In this document: positions 16,000 through 24,765 of the stretch, one piece after another | Layout of the letters: every line of letters begins with the position of its first letter | How positions within the stretch are numbered: the first letter of the stretch is position 1 | From: Nostoc sp. FACHB-110 | GTDB lineage: Bacteria > Cyanobacteriota > Cyanobacteriia > Cyanobacteriales > Nostocaceae | Reading direction: 5' to 3' | Assembly (NCBI RefSeq): GCF_014697425.1 | Contig: NZ_JACJRU010000053.1 | Location: forward strand, 1-46,833 | DNA length: 46,833 nt | The notes under the pieces: generated by a model | What the model was told of the DNA's origin: nothing | The model's input: the letters and a program-made list of their open reading frames with translations, nothing else | Database searches by the model: none | Program-made: the position numbers and the translations under genes

Positions 16000-16758
16000 A
16001 TGTCTGTTGACACAGGTTCTATCTTAAATCTTTTCGTTAAACAGCAACATAGAGCAGCAATGAAAGAAGTTAAGGAATTCAGCTTAATAAAAGGTCATGG
16101 TATTGAAGAGGACATTAATGCTAACCCAATTAGTCCTAGGCAAATATTAGTTGTTAGATACGAAGATATTTCCGAATTGGGAATTCCACCTGGAGAACTA
16201 CGAGAGAATATTGTCATAGCCGGAATACAACCTGAAAACTTCGCTCCTGGTTCTCTCATAAGTTTTGATAATGGGGCTGCTATTCGTTTAACTTTCCATT
16301 GTGAGCCATGCAAACGGATAGTTCATTTAGTTGGTTCTTTAAAAATTCTTCAGGCTAAAAGAGGCATTTTAGGTGTAGTTATCAATTCAGGTAAAATTAA
16401 TGTTAGAAATAATGTTCACATTGAAACTGATAAATTTCCAGCATTATCTGAAAGTCCTTATGAACGATTTCTCGACTTTATCCTTAAAGTACCAGCAGGT
16501 AAAGTAGTCACTTACCAACAAATAATTCAAGGTATTGGGGTAGATAACAGCTACCTTAGAGCTATTCCTATTTATCTGAAAAAGACATCCGCCGATGATT
16601 ATCCAATTCACCGCATTTTAGACTCTAAAGGCTATTTAATAAAGTATGTTGATAACCAGTTACATAAATTAGAGTCAGAAGGAATAAAGATTTTAACTAA
16701 TTCTAATTTATCCAACAGTGAAAATGGCTTTTTTGTAGATTATCTCAAATACTCATAA
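16000..16758 (+). CDS. MOSC domain fused to an alkyltransferase-like (ATL) domain
   Basis: A 252-residue two-domain protein. Residues about 15-140 follow the MOSC pattern: KGHGIEEDI, PRQILVVRYEDISELG, PGELRENIVIAGI, the cysteine pair CEPC (101-104) and AKRGILGVVINSGKI. MOSC domains bind molybdenum cofactor or carry sulfur. Residues about 148-230 follow the DNA-binding half of O6-alkylguanine transferases: PYERFLDFILKVPAGKVVTY, a YLRAIP recognition-helix-like stretch, and PIHRIL (202-207) where active enzymes have PCHRV. Ile203 replaces the acceptor cysteine, as in alkyltransferase-like proteins, so it cannot repair by transfer but could bind modified DNA. I do not know this fusion as an established family. 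It lies directly downstream of the RadD-like helicase. Confidence 0.7.
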   Translation: MSVDTGSILNLFVKQQHRAAMKEVKEFSLIKGHGIEEDINANPISPRQILVVRYEDISELGIPPGELRENIVIAGIQPENFAPGSLISFDNGAAIRLTFHCEPCKRIVHLVGSLKILQAKRGILGVVINSGKINVRNNVHIETDKFPALSESPYERFLDFILKVPAGKVVTYQQIIQGIGVDNSYLRAIPIYLKKTSADDYPIHRILDSKGYLIKYVDNQLHKLESEGIKILTNSNLSNSENGFFVDYLKYS

Positions 16759-16895
16759 ATTAACCTTTAGTAATAATTTATGATACATCTATCAAAATAG
16801 ATATCATTCACAGAAGTTGACTTAATCACTTAATAATAGTTTGATTATCGTCTAAATATTTTATTATATATTATTCAATAATAATTGAAATTAAT

Positions 16896-17276
16896 TTATT
16901 CAAAAACTGCGGCTCTTTCAATAATAAACCACTCATGATAAAGAATGGCCAAGAAAAAGTCTTCCCCTTTAATGCGATCGCACACTGCCATAAATCCTGA
17001 AAAGAACGGATCATCGTCATACGTGGTATCAGATAAAAAGAGCGTTGCAGAATTCTGGTCTACACTCCAAATACAACGCAATATACTGATGTTCGGGTGA
17101 TGTGATTTATCTACAGGTAATAATACAAAACATCCTTCTACTTCAATAAACTCTGGCTCAGAATATCTGAAAACCAATTCCCAATCTTCTGGGCCTTCAT
17201 GTTTTTCTATAATTCTGTCCCATCTAACAGACTTAATTTTTTCTCTAGTCTCGGCTGATAAATCCGTAATCTTCAT
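16896..17276 (-). CDS. Hypothetical protein
   Basis: A 126-residue protein of unrecognised family, acidic and rich in aromatic residues (WDRIIEKHEGPEDWELVFRYSEP, GEDFFLAILYHEWFIIERAAVFE). Its pattern of strands suggests a compact alpha/beta fold. It has no signal peptide or membrane helix. It is transcribed against its neighbours, between the MOSC/ATL gene and the J-domain gene, from its own promoter. Cyanobacterial proteins of this kind are often uncharacterised immunity-like or regulatory proteins, but nothing here shows that. Confidence 0.6.
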   Translation of the reverse strand: MKITDLSAETREKIKSVRWDRIIEKHEGPEDWELVFRYSEPEFIEVEGCFVLLPVDKSHHPNISILRCIWSVDQNSATLFLSDTTYDDDPFFSGFMAVCDRIKGEDFFLAILYHEWFIIERAAVFE

Positions 17277-17451
17277 TCTTTTGACTACACTAAATATTGG
17301 CTAATAATTACTGAATAGTTGTTCGTCTGGCAATTTATTCTAATACTATATTGCTGAAATTTTAATTATTACTAGTAGACTTTCATGTATCATCATTTAG
17401 GTATCTTAATAATTTTATCTTCCTTTTAGCTGAAAAAATTATAAAACTTCT

Positions 17452-18504
17452 ATGCCTCGACGAACTGCTAAATCTTCAACTGAGTCTACTGCTGCAACCG
17501 GACTGGCTCTTTCCGAATTACATTTGCGCTTGGAGTATTTAGAAAAACAACACCAATCTATTCTCAAGCAGATTAAAAGGAAGCGGACTGAACTAAATAA
17601 CTTTGTCGAAAGGACGCGTTCTTTAGCTACAGAGGTAGTACATCGAACTACTAATAGCTTCCAAAAAATGGCTCAACTCGACCAAGAAATTCATGATTTG
17701 TTTGAAACTATTTTTACTACAAGAAAATTTGGTAAACAAACTCTTAAGAAGATACAAGCAGTTTATCATCAACTACAGTTTGCTGGAGTCATCAGTGTAA
17801 AACCTGATACAAGCCAATTACGGGCAGAGCCAAACGATGAGTTTGCCCCAAATGAAGAAGATTTCTCCACTCAATCTCCCGAAAATTTTCATCAAAATCA
17901 ACAGTGGCAAGCACAAGAAACTACTTCATTTGGGGCTGGAGCTAGAACCGAGACACAACAGAAAATTCGCTCCACATTTTTGCGATTAGCTGAAATTTTT
18001 CACCCTGATAAAGCACCTGATAGCAAAACACAAAAATATCATACCGAAATCATGCAGGAGATAAATATTGCTTACCAAGAAGGAGATTTAGCACGGCTGC
18101 TAGAAATTGAATCTCGCCAGCAAGTTGGGGAAAAGATTAACCCTAATAGTGAAAATGATTTAACTCGAAAATGTCGCCATCTAGAACAGCAAAATCAAAT
18201 TCTTCAAGCTCAATATGAGAATTTGAAACGAGAACTCCGTCAAGCCAAAAATACCCCCGAAGGAGCAATGGTTTCTAGCTCTCGCAAAGCTGCAAAACAA
18301 GGTATTGATGCTGTAGCCGGGATGGTTGAAGCCATTGAATCTCAAATTGGGGCTGTTTCTCAAATTCGAGATTTTGTCAAAGATTTTCAACAGCAGAAAC
18401 TGACTATTCAAGAATTTCTTGCTGGGCCAGTTTCTCTGTATTCCTCTGAGGAAGAATTACTGCAAGATATTCTCGAACAGATGTTATCAGAATTAACTCG
18501 ATAA
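17452..18504 (+). CDS. J-domain-like protein with coiled coils
   Basis: A 350-residue protein. Residues 20-100 form a long charged coiled coil. A J-like segment at about 168-215 has the HPD tripeptide (184-186) in RLAEIFHPDKAPDS and a helix-III-like KYHTEIMQEINIAYQEGD. A second coiled coil (about 235-270) and a helical C terminus follow. HPD is the signature with which J proteins stimulate Hsp70 ATPase. Unusually, the J segment is internal and there is no zinc finger or client-binding domain of classic DnaJ, so a dedicated co-chaperone for a specific complex is the best guess. It is convergent with the next gene, with the two stops 80 bases apart. Confidence 0.7.
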   Translation: MPRRTAKSSTESTAATGLALSELHLRLEYLEKQHQSILKQIKRKRTELNNFVERTRSLATEVVHRTTNSFQKMAQLDQEIHDLFETIFTTRKFGKQTLKKIQAVYHQLQFAGVISVKPDTSQLRAEPNDEFAPNEEDFSTQSPENFHQNQQWQAQETTSFGAGARTETQQKIRSTFLRLAEIFHPDKAPDSKTQKYHTEIMQEINIAYQEGDLARLLEIESRQQVGEKINPNSENDLTRKCRHLEQQNQILQAQYENLKRELRQAKNTPEGAMVSSSRKAAKQGIDAVAGMVEAIESQIGAVSQIRDFVKDFQQQKLTIQEFLAGPVSLYSSEEELLQDILEQMLSELTR

Positions 18505-18583
18505 GAACCTTTTAGTTAACAACCACCTTGTACAACTTGGCTTTATCAATTGCGATCTTGCAGTTGCGAATTGCGAATTGTTG

Positions 18584-19954
18584 TTAGTCCGGCAGCAATT
18601 TAGCATCCCAAATATACAGTCCTTTTTCTTGAGGTACTCTAGAGAATCTGCCTGTACGAAAACCCCGTGACAATTCATTGAGTACTGCTGATCTCACTTT
18701 GGGTAATTGCTCAGAAGAAAGTTCTCCATATAGTTTGTTGATTATTTCATTTGCATCAAACACTTTTCTTTTATTCTTTTCTAGTAACAAACTAATCGCA
18801 TCAATCAAAAACTTACCTTCAAATTCTCCTTTCATCGGTATGGCATTAGTTTTCGCCTGTGGATTTGGTTTTTGGGATTTTGTTTGACTGGGCTTTGTCG
18901 AATCATCAGGGCTGATATAGGCTTGTGCTTGCGGTGAGGATTTTTCGGTTGGAGTTTGACTTGGTACAGAAGAACTAAGCGTGCTGATATCTGCTTGCGC
19001 CTGAGTCTGGGGTTTTTCGTTTTTTGTTTGGCTTTTCTTAGAAGAACTGCCTTTATTTTTGGAGTTGAGTAATTTCAAATCTACAGTGTAGTAACCGGGT
19101 TTACCAGGAACCAGCGACCACTTCAGGCTTTCTTTGCCATAAGTCAGCGTTGATTGAACTCGACCTTTGACTACTTTCCATGCCTTTGGCTCTAATTCCC
19201 CATACAGTGAGCGCACAATAAAATCTATATGGCAGACATTACCTTTGTGTTCTTGTAACAACTTCTCTACCGCTTCAGTGCGATTGAGCGACCCGTAATC
19301 ACTCAGCATCGGAATCTCTTTTCCAAATAATGATTTATCTGGTGAAGCGAGTGCTTGTTCTTTGCTGCTGGACTTGGTAACTAGGGGTTTGTCTTCTTCA
19401 AGGGTTGACTCATTAATGATGGGTTGGGCTAATTCGCTTCCGACTTCTGGTGTTTTACCTGTGCCGTCTTTAATGTCGCTTTCTTGGGTAGCAATAACAT
19501 CTTCGGTTGTGGCGTTTGGTTCTTTAACATTCGCCGCTTCATCAGAAGAAGTTTCATCCGGCGAAACATCGAGGCGACCACTACCATTTGACAAGTTTTC
19601 TTCTGCCAGAGTTACTTGATTGGTGGAAAATATACTTTCTGCTTTTATATTATTTACTTTTGGCAGTTCAGTATTATTTGCTACTACTTCCGGCTCAGTT
19701 TTTGCGGTTGATGCAAGAGTGCCATTAGTGGTTTCTTGATCCGGTGAAGTTCTAATTTCTTCCGTTATCTGCACAGAGCCATTACTGTTTGTTGACTCTT
19801 GCAAACCCCAGTTCAATAACAGTGCTTCTACATGAGTTAAGTTGTCTAATGCTTCTCGATATAGTTTTCCGTACTTTTCTACTAGTGGCGCGTAATGATT
19901 TCTGATTTCTAATAGTGTTGAGATAAATTTTTCTGGGGGCGGCTTTATTTGCAT
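18584..19954 (-). CDS. Protein with two HARE-type-like winged-helix modules and a disordered linker
   Basis: A 456-residue protein. After an N-terminal helical segment (1-55) comes a long low-complexity acidic linker (about 56-220). Module 1 follows (about 225-296: EAVEKLLQEHKGNVCHIDFI, then W-S-L-V-P and GYYTVDLKLL), then a second S/P/Q-rich linker with repeats of QTPTEKSSPQAQA type. Module 2 (about 380-456: FLIDAISLLLEKNKRKVFDA, then FSRVPQEKGLYIWDAKLL) completes the protein. The modules resemble each other in layout: helix, IxxxLYGEL turn, helix, beta wing. This recalls HARE-HTH domains, which are linked to modified-DNA or chromatin functions. The assignment is by pattern only. It probably binds DNA as a two-headed protein. 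Confidence 0.55.
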   Translation of the reverse strand: MQIKPPPEKFISTLLEIRNHYAPLVEKYGKLYREALDNLTHVEALLLNWGLQESTNSNGSVQITEEIRTSPDQETTNGTLASTAKTEPEVVANNTELPKVNNIKAESIFSTNQVTLAEENLSNGSGRLDVSPDETSSDEAANVKEPNATTEDVIATQESDIKDGTGKTPEVGSELAQPIINESTLEEDKPLVTKSSSKEQALASPDKSLFGKEIPMLSDYGSLNRTEAVEKLLQEHKGNVCHIDFIVRSLYGELEPKAWKVVKGRVQSTLTYGKESLKWSLVPGKPGYYTVDLKLLNSKNKGSSSKKSQTKNEKPQTQAQADISTLSSSVPSQTPTEKSSPQAQAYISPDDSTKPSQTKSQKPNPQAKTNAIPMKGEFEGKFLIDAISLLLEKNKRKVFDANEIINKLYGELSSEQLPKVRSAVLNELSRGFRTGRFSRVPQEKGLYIWDAKLLPD

Positions 19955-20363
19955 CTAGGTATTTATCGAGTTTTAATCAGAGTGTTAAGCCTATCACGGG
20001 CGTATTTGTTGCCAGTTTGTTATTGATGCGATTGATATTTGCACACTGATCTCTTGTATAACTTGAGCGCATCTAGAATATTTAACTCACAATTGAAAAC
20101 GCGTGATAGTTCTTTACTGTTCTAGCTTATCTTTTTTGCCTTCGCTCTATCTACTATCTTGCTGGCTCTACAAAGCAATTTTGGGTTGGTACACTACTAG
20201 AATTTGCTGCTGGCATAAAAGCAAAGTTATCGACACACAACCTTGGTAGTAGTTAAAACCGATTAAGGATGATCAAGGTAATATTAAACCTCAGAATAAA
20301 ATTGCTGTTTTCTTGTCCTTGATCCTCCTGACTCCTTAAATTTACTCCTCAGCAGGAAAGATC
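19955..20363. other. Intergenic region between divergent genes
   Basis: It holds the promoters of the winged-helix gene (minus) and the WGR gene (plus). A 26-base repeat lies at 20175-20200, and an imperfect inverted repeat (AGGAT..CAAGG near 20265 with CCTTGATCCT near 20321) precedes the WGR gene. No gene seen. Confidence 0.5.
20175..20200 (-). repeat. 26-base dispersed repeat, copy 2
   Basis: The reverse complement matches 13711-13736 at 24 of 26 positions. Together they form an inverted pair around the RadD-like to winged-helix gene block. Confidence 0.6.
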
Positions 20364-21785
20364 ATGACCAAAGAAACGACATACTTAGAATTATCCGAAG
20401 CTAGCGGAAGTTCCCACAAGTTTTATGAGGTTATCGTTGAAGATACCCAAGTCAGCATCCGCTTCGGTCGCATCGGTGATGCAGGACAGACCCAGACCAA
20501 AACTTACCCGACACCAGATAAAGCAAAAGCTGAAGCTGCGAAAAAAATTAACGAAAAACTCAAAAAAGGCTATGAACCTGCTGTTATCGGTGTGCGTCAA
20601 AAGCGTCCTGTCACCCGCCGCGAAGTTACCAGTACCGCTTCGACAGCCAAAAAAGCCCCAATTTTGTGGAAATTTGCTTCTAATTCAGCCGCATTTGGGA
20701 TTTTTGTTGATGCTAACCGTTGCTGGGTAGGAAATCAAGCAGGTCAAGTTTTTGCGGTGAACCATGAAGGTAAAGTGAGTAACCAATTTAAGTTACCGGA
20801 TGGTGTCAAATGTTTAGTTGCTGATGATATCTGGATTTATGCTGGCTGTGATGATGGTAATGTCTACGACTTGACTGGCAAGTTACCCCGCGTCGCCTAC
20901 AACATTGATGAGAATGTCGATATTTTTTGGCTAGATATTAAAGATGGCTTACTGGGAGTTTCTGATGCCAACGGCGGTGTAACAACCATAGATCATAATG
21001 ATGAATCACAATGGACGCGGTTGAGTCAAGGTAGTTCTGGCTGGATGGTACGCTGTGATGAAGTTGGTATTTATCATGGTCATAGCGGAGGCGTGACGAT
21101 GTACGATAACCAAGCAGGACGAATGGTTTGGCATCAAAAAACTGGCGGTAGTGTGCTATTCGGTTGGCAAGAAAAAACAGCAGTTTACGCAGGGACGAGC
21201 GACACGAAAGTTTACAGTTTTAGTAAGAAAGGTGAGCCGCTTTCTATATATAAATGTGACGCAGGAGTTTATTCTTGCGCTACTGCACAAGATGGCAAAT
21301 ACGTGTTTTCTGGTGACAATAATTCTTCTATTTACTGCTTTAATCAAGCTGGGGAACGTTTGTGGAAGTTGGGGACTGGTTGCGGTTCGGCTTTATCGAT
21401 GCAATTTTTCGACGAGCGCATTTATATTGTGACTACAGATGGTGCTTTAGCTTGTATCGATGCCAGTGAAAGTGCGATCGCATCTGCTCAAGCAGGTACA
21501 ATTCCCGAAGCTACTGTCATTAAAGCACCAAAAACCGAGGGAGCCACACCTTCAGAAGTTATCGAAACCACAACTAATACTACTGCTGGTGTAATTGTTG
21601 AGTGTTTTCCAGACGGTAGTAAATTGAGAGTGAGAGTTATTTCCCCAGGCTACAATCCCAAATGGAACGTACAGTTTCCGCAAGATATTCGTAAAGCCGG
21701 CGATCGCTATCTCGTCCAAGAAGTAAGAGAATCAGCTAGAGGTGGCTTTTACCGTGCTTATGGCGATATCAAAAAATTGATTTAA
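20364..21785 (+). CDS. WGR-domain protein with a PQQ-like beta-propeller
   Basis: A 473-residue protein. Residues 1-80 match the WGR pattern: KFYEVIVEDTQVSIRFGRIG, then a K-rich helix with KAKAEAAKKINEKLKKGY. WGR domains bind DNA ends or nucleic acid in PARPs and are found in bacterial conflict proteins. Residues about 105-385 hold repeated strands of about 40 residues (GNQAGQVFAVNHEGKV, AGCDDGNVYDLTGK, YAGTSDTKVYSFSKKGEP, SGDNNSSIYCFNQAGE, VTTDGALACIDASES), a propeller of the PQQ/WD40-like class. The C-terminal 70 residues form a separate conserved beta-rich unit. No signal peptide is present, so it is cytosolic. The gene is monocistronic. A partnership with the SNF2 helicase is inferred only. 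Confidence 0.8.
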   Translation: MTKETTYLELSEASGSSHKFYEVIVEDTQVSIRFGRIGDAGQTQTKTYPTPDKAKAEAAKKINEKLKKGYEPAVIGVRQKRPVTRREVTSTASTAKKAPILWKFASNSAAFGIFVDANRCWVGNQAGQVFAVNHEGKVSNQFKLPDGVKCLVADDIWIYAGCDDGNVYDLTGKLPRVAYNIDENVDIFWLDIKDGLLGVSDANGGVTTIDHNDESQWTRLSQGSSGWMVRCDEVGIYHGHSGGVTMYDNQAGRMVWHQKTGGSVLFGWQEKTAVYAGTSDTKVYSFSKKGEPLSIYKCDAGVYSCATAQDGKYVFSGDNNSSIYCFNQAGERLWKLGTGCGSALSMQFFDERIYIVTTDGALACIDASESAIASAQAGTIPEATVIKAPKTEGATPSEVIETTTNTTAGVIVECFPDGSKLRVRVISPGYNPKWNVQFPQDIRKAGDRYLVQEVRESARGGFYRAYGDIKKLI

Positions 21786-22755
21786 AATCCTAGACGCGCT
21801 CAGTCGTGTCTACCAAACTTACACTATATATATTGAAGATAATAAACGAGAAATAATCATTAGCGACACACCAATTCGTAATTGGAGTAGAAATTAGTCT
21901 TCGACTTTATAAGAGTCGGGCTTGCCCAACTGAATCATGCTGAAATGCTGTCGTAACAATCTTTTGTGTCATAGCCACCATATTAGAAAGCTTGTACTTT
22001 GCACCTTTGATATGGTGTTACTAGTATAACTAAGTGCGTTAGCTTTTGTAACAATATTCAACATTTCTGATAAAAATTGTATAAGACGTCCAAAATTAAT
22101 TGACAAGCATCTATCTTAGGATATAAATGTTATGGAAATCAAAAATAGGGATAATAAATGGTAAAAATTATGTTGTTAGTTAGCAATCTCTTTAATTGCT
22201 ATTTAGCTTACTAAAACATTATTTTGTGTTTGTAAAGCATAGTGCAAATTACAAGACAAAAGTTCACAAGTTTAGTAATTAGGAAAGTCAAGATGTCAAA
22301 CAAATAAAAAGGCATTTTGAATATGAATTAGATTTTCAAATATTTATTGATTCAAAACAAAGCTTTCTCATTTTTACATATACGGGAATTTTTGTAGCAG
22401 CCAGCAAGATTATCTTTATCTTTGCTGCGACACATGGATTGGCAAAAACCCAAATGATATTGAGAATGTATTCCAATGGGTGATGCTAAAAGCTTTGGAA
22501 AAGGCACAAAAATATGTGAGGAAAATTGTTAATCTTCAGGCTTGATTGACGAGGTTGACTCATGATTTTAGGTGGATATTCATCAGTAGAATTAGTAAAT
22601 TATAGAACATAAAAAATTAATTTACTGATAAAAATTAAAGGCTGCTTTTATTTTAAAATAAGCCAATATTGCCGTGAAAATAAATAAATAAAAAAGAATG
22701 AATTTGCCTGATAAATAACTTACTGATGAACAGTAAATATTAAGGATATCTGGTG
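21786..22755. other. Long AT-rich gap with a decayed reading frame
   Basis: About 970 bases without an intact gene. Between about 22283 and 22543 two overlapping frames look protein-like: one reads QDVKQIKRHFEYELDFQIF, the other ends IENVFQWVMLKALEKAQKYV then stops. They may be parts of one gene separated by a frameshift. The family is not recognised. A ribosome-binding AAGGA (22742-22746) for the patatin gene ends the gap. Confidence 0.35.
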
Positions 22756-24765
22756 ATGATAAAAATATCTAAATTGTCTAGTCCTTCGGCAATTGAATAT
22801 CAGGATAAACTTTACTGCTTTTACCAGAAGGAGGGTAGTAATGGAGAGCTTTGGTACAAAGTCTTTGATGGGAGTAAGTGGGAGAAGGACGAGCGGGTAG
22901 ATATTATCGGAATGTCATGTAGTCCTTCAGTGGTAGTATTTAAAGGAAAGCTCTACTGTTTTAATCAAGGCAGAGGCAATAACGGAGAGCTTTGGTACAG
23001 TGTCTTTGATGGGAGTAAGTGGCAGCAAGATAAGCAAGTAAACGGTGTAGGGATGTCATGTAGTCCTTCACTAGTAGTATTTAAAGAAAAGCTCTACTGT
23101 TTCCATCAAGGCAGAGGCAATAACGGAGAACTTTGGTTCAGCATCTTTGATGGGAGTAAATGGCAGCAGGACAAGCATATAGAAACTGTAGGGATGTCGT
23201 TTAGTCCTTCAGTGGTAGTATTTAAAGAAAAGCTCTACTGTTTCCATCAAGGCAAAGGCAATAACGGAGAACTTTGGTTCAGCGTCTTGGATGGGAGTAA
23301 ATGGCAGCAGGATAAGCATATAGAAACTGTAGGGATGTCATGTAGTCCTTCACTAGTAGTATTTAAAGAAAAGCTCTACTGTTTTCATCAAGGTAAAGGC
23401 AATAACAGACAGCTTCGATACAGTGTATTTAATGGAAGCAAGTGGGAATCAACGAATCTCAAGGTAAATAATGTCGGGATGTCGTCTAGTCCTTCAGCAA
23501 TAGTGTTTAAAGATCATCTCTGCTGTTTCCATAAGGGAATAGGCGATGACGAAAAACTTTGGTTCAGCGTCTATGATCACGGTAAATGGATATTAGACGA
23601 GAAGGCTGTTTTCGGGATATCGTTCAGATTCCGCCAGAAAAATCCTCGACCCCAGGATACCAAAGCTTATCCAATACGGATTTTATCAATTGATGGCGGT
23701 GGTATTCGGGGTATTATTCCGTTAAAAGTTCTAGAGTATATCGAAAAGGAAACACGAAAACCAATTTGTGAACTATTCAATTATATTGGTGGCACTTCAA
23801 CGGGTGGCATAATTGCGCTGGGATTAAACACCATTAAACCAAAAGAACCTAAAGAGACAATAGAAAAAGTTTACAAAGCCGAAGAATTGATGAAGTTTTA
23901 TACGGAAGATGCTAATAAAATCTTTCAGCTTAATCCTGTTCCAATATTAGCGCAATTGGAAAATTTACCTTTTGTAAACTTTGTGGCAACAGGTTTTAAA
24001 GGACTTTTTGTATCCAAATACACTTCTGAAGGCATTGAAAACTATCTTAAAGATAAATTTGGTGAAAAGAGATTGTTAGATTTACCAACAGTACGAGATT
24101 GCGATGTAACAGTATACAGCTACGATCTCCCAGAAAATCAGCCATTCTATTTCAACAATCGTGATTACCAAAATGGTCGCTATTTTGTTTGGCAAGCAGC
24201 GAGGGCAACATCGGCAGCACCAACTTTTTTCCCAGCTTTTGAGTTAAAAAACGGCGAGGACAGTTCATTATTATTAATTGATGGGGGAGTTTATATTAAT
24301 AATCCAGCATTAAATCTTCTCCTCAAAGCCAGAAAAGAGCTTCCACATATCAAGAAAAAGAATCAATTGTTAGTTTCCCTTGGCACTGGTCAATTTAGCC
24401 AACCTAAAAATGATTTAGAAGGCAAAGGGCAATTAAACTGGGCAGGAAATATTTTTGATGTTACATCAATGGGAACTTCTGCTGAAATCGAAAACCAAAT
24501 AAGGGATTTGCTAGAATACGTAGACCCTAAAATAAATCATGATGAAAAAGACTATCAGACGCGATATTACCGTTTTCAACAGCGGTTTAAAGAAGACATA
24601 CCTATGGATGGGATTTCCTATGAGCAAATTAAACGTATCGAAGAACTAGGAGAAGAACTTGTGGAAGACAACCAAGAGCAACTTAATGAGTTGTGCGAGA
24701 TTTTAGTTGAACCTATCGAAATAACTCCAGATTCTATTAAGGAAGGAGTAGATTACGATAACTGA
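22756..24765 (+). CDS. Patatin-like phospholipase with N-terminal repeat propeller
   Basis: A 669-residue protein. Residues 1-290 hold six near-identical repeats of about 48 residues, each with SPSxVVFKxKLYCFHQGxGNNGELW and SVFDGSKW, forming a probable six-bladed lectin-like propeller. The patatin domain follows: oxyanion loop DGGGIRG (313-319), nucleophile elbow GTSTGG with Ser348, and the catalytic DGG with Asp509 (LLLIDGGVYINNPA). The dyad is intact, so it should hydrolyse lipid acyl esters. Patatins serve as membrane-degrading effectors in several antiphage systems, but no cyclase or other sensor gene is adjacent, so the propeller itself may be the sensor. The start at 22756 is set by AAGGA nine bases upstream. 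There is no signal peptide. Confidence 0.92.
   Translation: MIKISKLSSPSAIEYQDKLYCFYQKEGSNGELWYKVFDGSKWEKDERVDIIGMSCSPSVVVFKGKLYCFNQGRGNNGELWYSVFDGSKWQQDKQVNGVGMSCSPSLVVFKEKLYCFHQGRGNNGELWFSIFDGSKWQQDKHIETVGMSFSPSVVVFKEKLYCFHQGKGNNGELWFSVLDGSKWQQDKHIETVGMSCSPSLVVFKEKLYCFHQGKGNNRQLRYSVFNGSKWESTNLKVNNVGMSSSPSAIVFKDHLCCFHKGIGDDEKLWFSVYDHGKWILDEKAVFGISFRFRQKNPRPQDTKAYPIRILSIDGGGIRGIIPLKVLEYIEKETRKPICELFNYIGGTSTGGIIALGLNTIKPKEPKETIEKVYKAEELMKFYTEDANKIFQLNPVPILAQLENLPFVNFVATGFKGLFVSKYTSEGIENYLKDKFGEKRLLDLPTVRDCDVTVYSYDLPENQPFYFNNRDYQNGRYFVWQAARATSAAPTFFPAFELKNGEDSSLLLIDGGVYINNPALNLLLKARKELPHIKKKNQLLVSLGTGQFSQPKNDLEGKGQLNWAGNIFDVTSMGTSAEIENQIRDLLEYVDPKINHDEKDYQTRYYRFQQRFKEDIPMDGISYEQIKRIEELGEELVEDNQEQLNELCEILVEPIEITPDSIKEGVDYDN

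Noticed and set aside
22850..23600. Repeats in the patatin gene as a CRISPR-like or satellite array
   Set aside because: They are in phase, encode six protein blades of about 48 residues and continue into the patatin domain.
22756..24765. Patatin as a CBASS effector
   Set aside because: No cyclic-nucleotide synthase or CBASS ancillary gene adjoins it.
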